Positions 41,970-53,534 of a DNA stretch of 64,000 bases are shown here, piece by piece; positions within the stretch are counted from its first letter, which is position 1; the number at the start of each line of letters is the position of its first letter. Position numbers and translations under genes: made by a program. The DNA comes from Cyrtodaria siliqua (taxonomy: Eukaryota; Mollusca; Bivalvia; Adapedonta; Hiatellidae), in NCBI GenBank assembly GCA_037043455.1, contig JAWPHD010000006.1:62001-126000 (forward strand), read 5' to 3'. The notes under the pieces were generated by a model. That model did no database searches and was not told the origin of the DNA. It worked only from the letters and a program-made list of their open reading frames with translations.

Positions 41970-42115
41970 TGGTGGGAGGTCTACAGTACTGGATATACCC
42001 AAGTTAAATGGGGTGGTCTAGATCTGCCTCTACCACTAATTGACCATCATATATGGCCTAACATGTGCTAAAAATGATGTAAAACACCATTCAAACAAAT
42101 TATCTCATCTTGCAC
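41970..42115. repeat. Dispersed repeat, copy 2
   Basis: Partner of 1-113, same orientation, with TCTACAGTACTGG and AATGATGTAAAACACCATT. Confidence 0.6.
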
Positions 42116-43423
42116 GTGTCACACTTGTCAAGGTCTTGCAGCACACCTCACATTGCACATGCAAATGGAAATTCAACTTGCATAATTGCCTACACAGCAA
42201 CATTGACTAAGGCCAGATTCCTTTTAGTTTTTTTGGTTCTCAGATTTTTTTCCATGAAAAGTTCCACATGGGGAGGGAAAAACAGAAAAGAAAAAAGTCT
42301 GAAACTGTTTAAGTATTTAACTTGAAATGCTGTTAATGATGTCATAAAACATAAACTTTACCTCATCAAACCTGTACAAACATGATCTTGTGATTTAACA
42401 ACACTTTAAACATGATCACATTGTTGTTTAAACTGCAGACTCAATGGACATGCTAAATAATTTTTTTACCAAATTGTTCTTGTTTTGGAGAAGAAAAAAA
42501 ATTGGATTTTTTTTTCCTTTTTCCTTTTAATAAAAAGTAGGTTCGGAGGGTCTGAGAACTGAAAATTGAATTGAAAAAAAAGATCTGGCCTTATTAACCT
42601 ATTTTTGGCACCATAGTTAAGGTTTTGTATTTTCTATTTACTCAGTTACAATGCCATCAACAGCCATTATCTCTTACAATTTAATACAGATGTATCTAAG
42701 TGAGTGCAATATCACTGTAGGGATCCGTACACCGGATCTTGGTCAAGACCCCGTTCACTAGTACGGAGTTTTGGTCAGCCATGTAATGATGTTGTAGAAA
42801 ACGTGCGGATAACAACAGCAAAGGTAGGTTAACCACGTTTTTTTCCTATTTTTGTTCATTTATATGAATAATCAGTATTGCTATATGTTGCGGAAACATT
42901 TCCCCGTTCAAATATTACCGTACATTGTTGACATATTACTTTAAATGCTACAATTCGGATCAAAGAAAAACAATTGCCGGTGCTGAAATTCGCCCAAAGC
43001 ACCCTTCAGCAATAAATATCTCATTAATTTTCAAGTTAATGAAAATTTTGAATTGGCAGATTTATTTGTTTTTCCAATATACGTGCATGTTCAAATGTTC
43101 AACTTCATTAATCCGAAATTGACCGAGATATGAATCGAAACAAAATTAATGTTTGTGTACGGGGTCTTGGGCACTTGTGTACGGAGTACTGCAAATATTC
43201 TGTTTTTACTGTACGGAGTTTTGCTTTAAATATATTGTATGAAACTATGGTTTTAATGGTACTTGCATTACATGTAATACATAAAACATTCATTGAATGT
43301 TTGTAAACAGTCAATGTAGTGTCATTAGAACTGAATCAACATAGATTTCCTTGAACAGATATAATCATGCGAGCTATATAGATAATTAATATTAACCCAT
43401 GCCGTTATCTATATCATGTGTTG

Positions 43424-43651
43424 TCAATGTAGTTTAAGAACCAACTTTACATTTCCTATTAACATGCTTAGGAAAGTTTGACATAGTTTAGATGTCATTA
43501 TGGGGCCGGTAAATGCCGATCTAAAATTCTTGCTGCACTGATCACATATAAAGCTGTAACTAGTGGATACCACTGAAGTAGTGGGGGTTGCAGGTTCAAT
43601 AACCAGAGATTCATCTCCGTCTAAGTCAAACGACAGATCTGCCAAAGCCAT
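43424..43651 (-). CDS. Short ORF with a zinc-finger-like start, after a splice acceptor
   Basis: TATTTTTTCAG (minus) directly precedes ATG 43651. The frame has 75 residues. It starts acidic (ADLSFDLDGDESLVIEPATP) and then has SFICDQCSKNFRSAF, the first half of a C2H2 finger. The second half (two histidines) does not follow in this frame, so either an intron donor was missed or the finger is truncated. It lies inside the long-TIR element at 42714-45441. Confidence 0.4.
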   Translation of the reverse strand: MALADLSFDLDGDESLVIEPATPTTSVVSTSYSFICDQCSKNFRSAFTGPIMTSKLCQTFLSMLIGNVKLVLKLH

Positions 43652-43696
43652 CTGAAAAAATAGAGGATTTAATATGACATTGCATGTAAGTTTAAA

Positions 43697-43890
43697 AGTG
43701 TGTGGTTTAACAAACCTAATCACACAAGCTTTATAAGTAAAGGGCTGCAACTCTCTTAAACATCACCGGACTGGAACACACTGACAATATGCACTTAAAA
43801 GTGTGGTTTAACAAACCTAATCACACAAGCTTTACAAGTAAAGGGCTGCAACTCTCTTAAACATCACCGGACCGGAACACATTGACGATA
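43697..43890. repeat. Two tandem units of about 105 bp
   Basis: Both units have AAGTGTG(T)GGTTTAACAAAC, AATCACACAAGCTTTA and CTCTCTTAAACATCACCGGA. A third, worn unit (GGGCCGCAACTCTC) follows at about 43986. Confidence 0.75.
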
Positions 43891-44142
43891 TGCACAAAGA
43901 GGCGTATCATTACTGCCAAATTTTGTTAACATCCGTCCACAGTTTAAGGAGAACAAACGCAGACAAGTAAATTACCCCAATAAAAGGGCCGCAACTCTCT
44001 AAAAAATCATCAGACCGCAACGGGCCAACAACGATATGCCAAACACTGCCAAGTTTCGTTAACACATCCGTCCAGGGGTTACAGATAACAAGCGCAGATA
44101 AACTTCTGTGACATTCAGACAGAAAGTACAACATCTATACTT

Positions 44143-44175
44143 CGTTGTGGGGGGGTGAGGGGTGGGGGAGGGGGG
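44143..44175. repeat. G-rich tract
   Basis: Runs of 7, 4, 5 and 9 G within 32 bp give G-quadruplex potential on the plus strand. Confidence 0.75.
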
Positions 44176-44228
44176 GGGCATATTTAATAATATTCCAATA
44201 CAAAATTCTCATATACATGATAATATCA

Positions 44229-44230
44229 TG

Positions 44231-44263
<33 letters not shown>
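44229..44263. repeat. (TA)n simple repeat
   Basis: An alternating TA run; a second one lies at 44477-44511. Confidence 0.85.
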
Positions 44264-44264
<1 letters not shown>

Positions 44265-44474
44265 ATACCACAATAGCCTAAATACACACTATGCATCGTG
44301 TAATACCCGAGGATATACACAGCATATGTTAGTTATTACAATAGAGCATGAGTCTTGCACGTGTACGGACGATAATGCACTCGCTAACGCTCGTGCATTA
44401 TCTCCCTGTACACGCCACTGAGGAAGGCCGCAACGCCGAAAGCTACGGCATAAATATAATTGCTAGAGTTTTTA

Positions 44475-44511
<37 letters not shown>

Positions 44512-45497
44512 CTATATAAATATATAACTATAGCAAATATATTTATATATATAACTATAGCAAAAAGTATTCTGTAAAATTTAGTCAGTTATCTTACTTT
44601 TTTGTGACACTAGGGTTCAGTGTCCTTTCCTTGTAAATGACAAAAAAAATTATATGACGTTAACTGTGGTCACAATGACCTAAAATTGGACAACTGTATC
44701 AATTCTAACGGACAATAATATACGCCTGGACTTAGTTTGTAGTACATGTAGTTATTTGGAATAAGTATGGAGTCTTTCTCAAGAATTACCCATTTTAAGT
44801 TTTAGTTTTCTGCATTTTTTAGTCTTAACAATACAAAATGGCATAAGACATATAGGACCTAAATAATGTCTACGAATTACTACAAATATAAGTAAATAAC
44901 ATCAGTACAGAGCAGCAAAAACAATCTTTGCATTGCAAAACCCCGTACAGTACATGGACAAGACTCCGTACACAAATCAGCATCTTCTTATATGAATAAG
45001 TTACGCTGGGCACGTTTTGTTTCGATTTATATCTCGGCCAATTTCGGATGAATGATGCTGAAATTTTGAACATGCACGTATATTGGAAAAACAAATAAGT
45101 CTGCCAATTCAAAATTTTCATTAACTTGAAAATTAATGAGATATTTATTGCTGAAGTGTACTTTGGGCGAATTTCAGCACCGGCAATTGTTTTTCTTTGA
45201 TCCGAATTGTAGCATTTAAAGTAATATGTCAACAATGTACTATTTGATATTTGAACGGGGAAATGTTTCCGCAACATATAGCAATACTGATTATTCATAT
45301 AAATGAACAAAAATAGGAGAAAAACGTGGTTAACCTACCTTTGCTGTTGTTATCCGCACGTTTTCTACAATATGGCTGACCAAAACTCCGTACTAGTGAA
45401 CGGGGTCTTGACCAAGATCCGGTGTACAGATCCCTACAGTGAATACCGTATGTTCCTACCAACAGTAGGTTACCGTGACCGCCTTGACCTATTTTTT

Positions 45498-46710
45498 TAG
45501 CTCACCTGAGCCGAAGGCTCAAAGTGAGCTATTGTGACCGCTTTTTGTCCAGCCGTCGTCGTCCGTTAGCTCTTGGTTAAACAACTTCTCCTTGGACATA
45601 TTTCACATGGATGATATTGAGGTCAGATTATTCCAAAATTTTACAAATTAGGTCAGTGCAACATCCAAGATGGCCGCCATTACTATATATGATCAAAATC
45701 TTAAAAAATCTTCTCAAGAACCGCTGAACGGATTTTAAAAGTTTTTGTTTATAAATGATTGCCAACTCCTAAACTGCAAAAGTTTTACAAACGAAGTTCC
45801 TAGGGTCAAAAATGGCTGTGCCCCGGTGTTCCAAACTTTGTATATGGAGATTTTACATGTTTTACATAGACATATAGGGCATTTGTAAACGACATCTCCC
45901 ATGTTGTTTTTTTATGTGTTTTGTGAATGCAGCCTGTGCCCATGCCAATGTGAAAAATAGCGGCATTTTTCTAGAAATTGTGAAAATTGTGAAATATTAT
46001 AACAAAAGAGAAATAAACTTTTTTCACTTTTATTTTCACAGTTTAATATCCCTTGGATTTAAGTTTTGTTTTTGGTAAATACAGACTAGTTTTGACACCA
46101 GCTTATATTAAGACTAGTATCCTTACTCAGGTCTGTTTTTTGTTTTTTTTTCAGATTGTGAATTTTTTGGATATAATTATGAAAAAAGGATACTTTTTGG
46201 AATTGTGAATGGGGCCGAATTTCGGCCCCAAATTAGGCATAAAAAAATACTGTCTCCTCAGAAACCGCTTGACCAATTTTGACCAAATTTCACGTGGACA
46301 ATACTGAGACAGTGCCTTCCAAAATTTTACAAACTAGTTCAATGCGACATCCAAGATGGACGCCATTTCCATATATGGTCAAAACCTTAAAAAGTCTTCT
46401 TCTCAAAAACTGCTGAACAGATTTTGACAGTTTTTATTTATAAATAATCGCCAAATCCTAGACTACAATACTTATACAAATGGAGTTCCTAGGATCAACA
46501 ATGATAGTGTCCCAGGGTTCTAAAGTTTGCATGTGGAGATTTTACACGTGTTACATCCTTATATAGGGAATTTAAAAAACATCTTCTCTAAAAGAACAAG
46601 ACATAGATCTCTCCTACATGTTGTATGTAGCATTAGCTTATGGTCCTCTACCAAGTTTGTTCAAATGGTGACTCTGGGGTCAATTATTGCCCTGCCCCGG
46701 GGTCACAGTT
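45498..46710 (+). repeat. Family C hairpin-capped repeat, 3' end missing
   Basis: The 5' hairpin is AGCTCACCTGAGCC-GAA-GGCTC, and the right side of the stem ends GTGAGCT. CGTCGTCGTCCG and two units with ACATCCAAGATGG, CATATATGGTCAAAA and GGAGTTCCTAGG(A/G)TCAA follow. It runs into a family B element at 46711 with no 3' end of its own. Confidence 0.7.
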
Positions 46711-48612
46711 TTTAGCTCTACTGATCAGAGATCAGCAGAGCTTATGCCGTGGTGCGGCGTCCGTCGTCCGTCTGTCCGTAAACTTTTTTTTGTAGCGACT
46801 TCTCCTCTGAAACTACTTAATGGATTTTCATGAAACTTTACAGAAATGTTGCCCATGAAGTTTAGTTGATCCTAGCAAAAATTCATGTTGATGTGAAATC
46901 CAAGATGGCCGCCAGATCTAAAAATAGGTTTTTAAAAAACAAGTTTGTAGCGACTTCTTCATGAAAACTATAAGTGATATTGATATGGGACTTTTTCTAA
47001 AATGATCAGCATGACATGATGTTGGTCCTTGTCGAAAATCGTTTTGATTCGACGTTAAACATGGCTGCCAGCGGCCATCTTTGTTTACATAGAGTTATAT
47101 AATGAAAACTTGTAGCAACTACTCCTCTGAAACTACTTGACGGATTTTCATGAAACTTCACAGGAATGTTGCTCTTGATGTCTAATTGATCCTAGCAAAA
47201 TTTCAGGTCGGCCGGAAATTCAAGATGGCCGCCACTGCTAAAAATAAATTTTCAAAATTCAAGTTTGTAGCGACTACTTCTTGAAAACTATAAGTGATAT
47301 TGATATGGGACTTTTTCTAAAATGATCAGCATGACATGATGTTGGTCCTTGTCAAAAATCGTTTTGATTCAACGTTAAACATGGCTGCCAGAGGCCATCT
47401 TTGTTTACATACAGTTATATAGTAAAAACTTGTAGCGACTACTCCTTTGAAACTACTAGACAGATTTTCATGAAACTTTACAGGAATATTGCTCTTAATG
47501 TCTTATTGATCCTAGCAAAATTTCAGATCGGCCAAAAATTCAAGATGGCCGCCACAGCTAAAAATTGATTTTTAAAAAAGAAGTTTGTAGCGACTACGTC
47601 TTGAAAACTAAAAGTGATATTGATATGGGACTTTTTGTAAAATGATCAGCAGGACATGATGGTTATAAGAGTCAAACATTATTTTGATTCGATGTTAAAC
47701 ATGCCTGCCAGTGGCCATCTTCGTTTACATAGAGTTATATGATGAAAACTTGTAGCGACTACTCCTCTGAAACTACTTGACGGATTTTCATGAAACTTCA
47801 CAGGAATGTTGCTCTTGATGTCTAATTGATCCTAGCAAAATTTCAGGTCGCCCGGAAATTCAAGATGGCTGCCATGGCTAAAAATAGATTTTCAAAATAC
47901 AAGTTTGTAGCGACTACTAGTTGAAAACTATAAGTGATATTGATATTGGACTTTTTGTAAAATGGTCAGCATGACATGATGTTGGTCCTTGTCAAAAATT
48001 GTTTTGATTCAACGTTAAACATGGCTGCCAGCAGCCATCTTTGTTTACATAGAGTTATATAGTAAAAACTTGTAGCGACTAATCCTTTGAAACTACGTGG
48101 CAGATTTTCATGAAACTTTACAGGAATGTTGCTCTTAATGTTTAATTGATCCTAGCAAAATTTCAGATCGGCCAAAAATTCAAGATGGCCGCCACAGCTA
48201 AAATTAGATTTTTTAAAAAAGAAGTTTGTAGCGACTACGTCTTAAAAACTATAAGTGATATTGATATGGGACTTTTTGTAAAATGATCAGCATGACATGA
48301 TGGTTATCAGAGTCAAACATTATTTTGATTCGACGTTAAAGATGGCTGTCAGCGGCCATCTTTGTTTACATAGAGTTATATAATGAAAACTTGTAGCGAC
48401 TATTCCTGTGAAACTACTTGACGGATTTTCATGAAACTTCACAGGAATGTTGCTCTTGATGTCTTATTGATCCTAGCAAAATTTCAGGTCGGCTGGAAAT
48501 TCAAGATGGCCGCCACGGCTAAAAATAATTTTTTAAAAAACAAGTCTGTAGCGACTACTTCCTGAAATCAAAATCAATCAGTAGAGCTTCAAGGTCATTG
48601 ACCTCTTGTTTA
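46711..48612 (+). mobile_element. Family B hairpin-capped repeat, complete
   Basis: The 5' hairpin is AGCTCTACTGATC-AGA-GATCAGCAGAGC. CCGTCGTCCGTCTGTCCG and about six units of roughly 295 bp follow (TGTAGCGACTACT, CATGAAACTTCACAGGAATG, CAAGATGGCCGCCA, AAGTGATATTGATATGGGAC). The 3' end is ATCAGTAGAGCTTCA, AGGTCA-T-TGACCT, CTTGTTT. This is the best reference copy of the family in the window. Confidence 0.85.
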
Positions 48613-49023
48613 CATAGAATTATACATATGAAATCTTTTTAAAAAAATTATTCCCCAAAACTGCTTGGTCACTTTTGACTTACCTTCAGATGGATGATCC
48701 TTAGGTCAATGATTTTCAAATCTGTAAACCACATCCAATATGGCTGCCGTTGAAGGGTGGATGAGGGGATGGTAAACAACATCTCGGAAACTGCACGACC
48801 AATATTGGCCAAATTTCATGTGGATGATTCTGAGATCATTGCCTTTCAAAATTATACAATTTAGATCAATGCATTATCCAAAATGGCCTCCATTACCATA
48901 TATGGTCAGAACCTTAAAAAATCTTATTAAACCCTGTCGGAAGAAATTTGGACAGTTTTTGTTTATTAACATGTATGTTCGCCAACTCTTATACTATAAA
49001 AGTTGTACATATGAATATTGCTT

Positions 49024-49142
49024 TACATGACAACATATGGATATTGTTTTACATTACAACATATGGATATTGCTTTACATGATAACATATGGATATTGCT
49101 TACATGACAACATATGGATATTGCTTTACATGACAACATATG
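49024..49142. repeat. Tandem repeat, about 30-bp unit (CATATGGATATTGCTTTACA)
   Basis: About four copies in a row, with one or two base differences. Confidence 0.8.
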
Positions 49143-49149
49143 GATGTGC

Positions 49150-49790
49150 AACACATTTGCCAAAATATTTAATGCAGGGCTCACTCATGGCAACACATAT
49201 ACCAAAATATTTATTGCAGGGCTGACAACACATATACGAAGATATTTATTGCAGGGCTGGCAACACATATATGCCAAGGTATTTATTGCAGGGCTGGCAA
49301 CACATATACGAAGATATTTATTGCAGGGCTGGCAACACATAATTATGTCAAGATATTTATTGCAAGACTTGCAACACATATATGCCAAGATATTTATTGC
49401 AGGGCTGGCAACGCATATGCCAAGATCCTTATTTTAGGGCTGGCAACCCATTATGGTACACCAAGATATTTATTGCAGGGCTGGCAACACGTATACCAGG
49501 ATATTTGTTGTAGGGCTGGCAACACATATATGCCAAGGTATTTATTGCATGGGTGGCAACATATATACCAATATATTTATTGTAGGGCTGGCAACACATT
49601 TATGCCAAGATATTTATTGCAGGGCTGGCAACACATATATGCCAAGATACTTATTGTAGGCAACATATATGCCAAGATATTTATTGCAGGGCTGGCAACA
49701 CATATATACTGAGATATTTATTGCAGGGCTGGCAACACATATATCAGTATATTTATTGCAGGGCTGGCAACACATATACCCATATATTAT
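49150..49790. repeat. Minisatellite, 35-40-bp unit
   Basis: About 16 copies of GATATTTATTGCAGGGCTGG followed by CAACACATATAT(G)CCAA. The open frames across it on both strands are by-products of a unit length often divisible by three. Confidence 0.88.
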
Positions 49791-50514
49791 TGAAATGGGA
49801 AGTGAACAAAATTAAAAGGAATGGAGCGACACAGATAAACAATCTTTATTATTGAGAGTTATGAAAAAATTGGGGGGAAAAAGAGATGAAAGAATTATCA
49901 AAATCATATAATAAACAAAGAAGATATGACCATTTGAAGGTTGTTATAAAATGGATATGGGAGCGGCCATTATGAAAACTGTGATGTAATAGTCCTGAAT
50001 TGCCATATTATTATGGCATATTGGTAAATATCATTTAAAGCAAAGAAAACCACTGCAAATGAATGCAAAATCCTTTACTGGCCATATTTATGCATTACAA
50101 TGTATAACACTTTAGTGTACTTATTTTTCATACCTTTGCTGTGATTTTCCCTCTATAAATCAGTTAACATAACATATTTATAAATAATTCCCTATATGTC
50201 AATTTAGAACTGTGTTGTCAAAGTTCTCAAAATGGTGGTTTTCATGTCCTTTTCAAAAGAACCTTCAAATTATCATGTCTTCTTTGCTTATCATCTAATT
50301 TAGTTCAATAACATAATGTTAACATTCATAAATAACAATATATTTAAAAATATAAGGCTAAGCTGAGGCATATACAACAAGTTCAACTTACAGGAGTTCC
50401 AAAGAGGCTAGAAAGTTCGCGTTGCAAATTCAGAAATGCTACATTCACCAATATTTTGAGTAATTGCACCTTTTGTATTGTTTCATGTTGATTGAACAAT
50501 CAACCATCAAATGA

Positions 50515-51092
50515 ACCTATTGTTTGGGGCGCTTGTTTCAGCCAAAGGTTTTTTGGACTTTTAAGATAAAATTAATCTACTACCTATATAAGTTATATAT
50601 CAGTGGAACAGACATTTTTAGTGGTAAATAAAAATACCTTACTTTTCAAAATCGGTTGAGAAATAAAAATTTCATGTGCGAAAGTTGATTTTGATGGGTC
50701 ATTTTCAATGCAAAATTCTGCTGCATGAAAAATTCGAAAAATATATTTTTTTATATTTTTTATTCAAAAATAGTTTTAAATTGTTGGATATTAGTACATT
50801 AAGACACCCTGAAACTTTTATAACAAAATATCAAGTTTTACTATAGTTATTTGACATTTTGTTATTTTCTGCAGTCCCACCAACAAGGAATTTACATAGG
50901 AAAAGCCCCATCAAAAAATCATTCTGGCTGTAAAATATTTATTTACCAACTGATTTTCAAAAGTAAAGTAGTTTTATTTACCACCAAAAATGCCAGCTCT
51001 AATGATATATAACTGATGTACGTATTATTTAAATTGCTCGAGTTACTGCAGAAAAACCTTTGGCTGAAACAAGCGCCCCAAACAATAATTCA
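50515..51092. mobile_element. Foldback-type MITE, long inverted repeats
   Basis: TATTGTTTGGGGCGCTTG at the left is mirrored by CAAGCGCCCCAAACAATA at the right. The match continues weakly inward through AGCCAAAGGTTTTT and further AT-rich sequence, up to a centre near 50800. There is no ORF. Confidence 0.8.
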
Positions 51093-51859
51093 GAAACAGC
51101 CGATCAAACACCGGTTCACACTTGCCATTGTTCCAGTTTACGCTACCGTGTGTACAACCATAGATCTACATACTCTTGTATAACCATGTACAACTAATTC
51201 GTAGGCACTTAACACTTATCAGTGATCGTAAAGTTCAAAACACCGAAGGCCTTTAAAAGAGTATCTCTGGCTAATTTGTAAGCAAACATGTCAAACTTTC
51301 TGTTTTGATCAGCCATTTTGGCCGCATGAAGGACGCCACATTATTCGATGTTTTACCCGGCTCGATAAGGCAGTTAAATATGTGGATAATATTGAGCGCG
51401 GGGACATAAACCATTTGATTGACAGCAATAGGCGGAACAGTGGGCGGAGTCTTATCGCACACCGTCTTTTCTATAAACGCTGCGATAATTAGTTTATCGA
51501 TCCAAATTAATTGTCGCTAATTAGCTAAAACACTCTGCGGGATAGTGGCTTATAAACAGTGAAAGACTTTGTGTATTAGAATTCGGAATTTTCTGAGATC
51601 TTTAAGACAAAATCGGTCGGAAATTTGGATTCGCCAGATCGCTGGTTTCTGGCGAATTTGCTATGTATTACTTACGATTTTCATTCGCCAGTTTAGGTTA
51701 CTTTTCACCTATGGTGATTTGGCGAATGGTTAACGCGAGCCTAGACATTTAACTTCAGGATATACCATAATTCCATCCACTTTCAACATTTTTTTTTATG
51801 CTGTTTTTTTCTGTTTTTAAAAAACATCAAAAAAAATATATTCAAAATTGATAAATAAT

Positions 51860-52015
51860 TAAACGTTTTCAGAGAATATCTAAATATTGTGACGTTTTAT
51901 GTAATAGAACTACCGTACGTCACAATTTTGAATATAGAAAAGAAGTAAAAAAAAAAAAAAAATAAAGAGAATATCTAAATATTGTGACGTTTTATGTTGT
52001 AGAACTACATTCAAT
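51860..52015. repeat. Direct duplication (GAGAATATCTAAATATTGTG)
   Basis: Copies at about 51871 and 51968 continue GACGTTTTATGT and GTAGAACTAC or its near match. An A-run lies between them. Confidence 0.75.
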
Positions 52016-52194
52016 TTGTTAAATCTGTCAGCCTTGACAAAGTTTTTTAGCACTCAATTTTCCATTGCCAAAATGTTGAGATTTTACCTTTTTTTCACTA
52101 GGTGATAAAATTTGTGTTACTCGGTTTTTGTCAGCCTCTTCGAAGAAGAAAAAAGAGACATAGGTGTCGCTTTTCCGGTGGCAGCAAAGGCGAA

Positions 52195-52720
52195 GAAGTC
52201 AACATTCAAGTTTTTTGGTTAGGTCATTTTCTCACAAACTGTATGCACTAGACCTTTCAAACTTTGCTTATAGTTGTATCTTCGCAGCATGACAAAGCAA
52301 ATGTGGAAGTGACCTTGACCCTCCAAGCAAAGGGCAGATAATTTAATAATTTTCACCTTTAACTTTTGCGTTTAAGTCACTTTTTCACAAACTGTATGCA
52401 CTAGACCTTTCAAACTTTGCTTATAGTTCTATCTGGGGTGGTACATTGCAACGTGATAAAGCAAATGTGGATGTGACCTTGACCCTCCAAGCAAAGGGCA
52501 GATAACCTTATAATTTTTACTTTCAACATCTGCGTTTAGGTCACTTTCTCACAAACTTTATGCATTAGACCATTCAAACTTCACTTATAGTTGTTTCTTG
52601 GGTAGTACATCACAACGTGTCAAAAAGCAAATGTAGATGTGACCTTCACCCTCCAAGCAAAGGGCAGATACTTTAATTACTATATTTACATCACTTTCTC
52701 ATGAACTATAATTATGCACT
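52195..52720. repeat. Tandem repeat, about 160-bp units, 3-4 copies
   Basis: Units share CTCACAAACTGTATGCACT, TTCAAACTTTGCTTATAGTT and GACCTTGACCCTCCAAGCAA. Confidence 0.8.
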
Positions 52721-52875
52721 AGACGTTTTAAACCTAGTTTATAGCTTAATCTTTGGAAGACAAAACATTTTATTTTGACATAGTTGTGTCTTGGGTGGCG
52801 CATCTGTTTGAATGCATGGTTTTCATCTATGAACTTGACCTACTTTTTTTGGAGCTGATTTTTTTTATTGATTTT

Positions 52876-53534
52876 TAGTTCTACTGGCCAAAGGCCAGCA
52901 GAGCTTATGGGATGCCGAGTTGTCCGTCATCCGTCCGTCTGTCCGTCCGTCGTTAACTTTTGTCTCGTTAAGTTGATAGAGCCTTCATTTTTCATCTGAT
53001 CTTTACCAAACTTTACCAGATTGTTAATGTCAATGAAAGCTCGGACAAGTTCGAAAACCAGCCAAATCGGACCAGTAACAGCGGAGTTACGGCCCTTGAT
53101 TTTGTTAAAAATGCTATATTTTGCCTCGTTAAGACGATAGGGCATTAATTTTTATCTGATCTTTACCAAACTTTACCAGATTGTTAATGTCAATGAAAGC
53201 TCGGACAAATCCGAAAACCAGCAAGATCGGACCATTAACAGCGGAGTTATGGCCCTTGATTTAGTTAAAAATGCTACATTTTGCCTCGTTAAGATGATAG
53301 GGCCTTCATTTTTCATCCGATCTTTACTTAACTTTACCAGATTGTTAATGTCAATAAAAGCTCAAACAAGTTCGAAAACCAGCCAGATCGGACCAGTAAC
53401 AGCAGAGTTATGGCCCTTGATTTCATTAAAAATGCTATATTTTGCCTTGTTAAGGCGATAGGGCCTTCATTTTTCGTCTGATCTTTACCAAACTTTACCA
53501 GATTTTTCTTTTTTTCTTTTATTTATTTATTTAT
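52876..53534 (+). repeat. Family A repeat, cut at its 3' side
   Basis: The 5' hairpin is CTACTGGCC-AAA-GGCCAGCAGAG, followed by CCGTCCGTCTGTCCGTCCG and three-plus units of about 170 bp. A second family A start follows at 53535. Confidence 0.75.

Larger units (their letters stand above)
42714..45441. mobile_element. 2.7 kb element with long (about 500 bp) inverted repeats
   Basis: The left arm from TCACTGTAGGGATC (42712) to about 43230 is mirrored by about 44910 to GATCCCTACAGTGA (45441). The arms contain several TACGGAGTTTTG / TACGGAGTACTG / TACGGGGTCTTG motifs on both sides, like repeated subterminal binding sites. ORFs within the arms (42925-43122, 44870-45310, 45303-45500) are mirror-image by-products. 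The interior carries a small zinc-finger-like exon, a tandem duplication and simple repeats. No transposase was recognised. Confidence 0.72.

Noticed and set aside
44410..44450. Hammerhead ribozyme (CTGAGGA, then GAAA)
   Set aside because: The core bases partly fit, but stem II would have only three pairs and I could not find closing stems I and III or a cleavage triplet in place.
44870..45310. 146-codon minus-strand ORF and its mirror at 42925-43122
   Set aside because: They are the two arms of a long inverted repeat. The frame is not kept between the arms and has no domain.
49114..49712. Repeat-protein-like ORFs of 66-107 codons
   Set aside because: By-products of a minisatellite on both strands, with unit lengths that drift out of frame.
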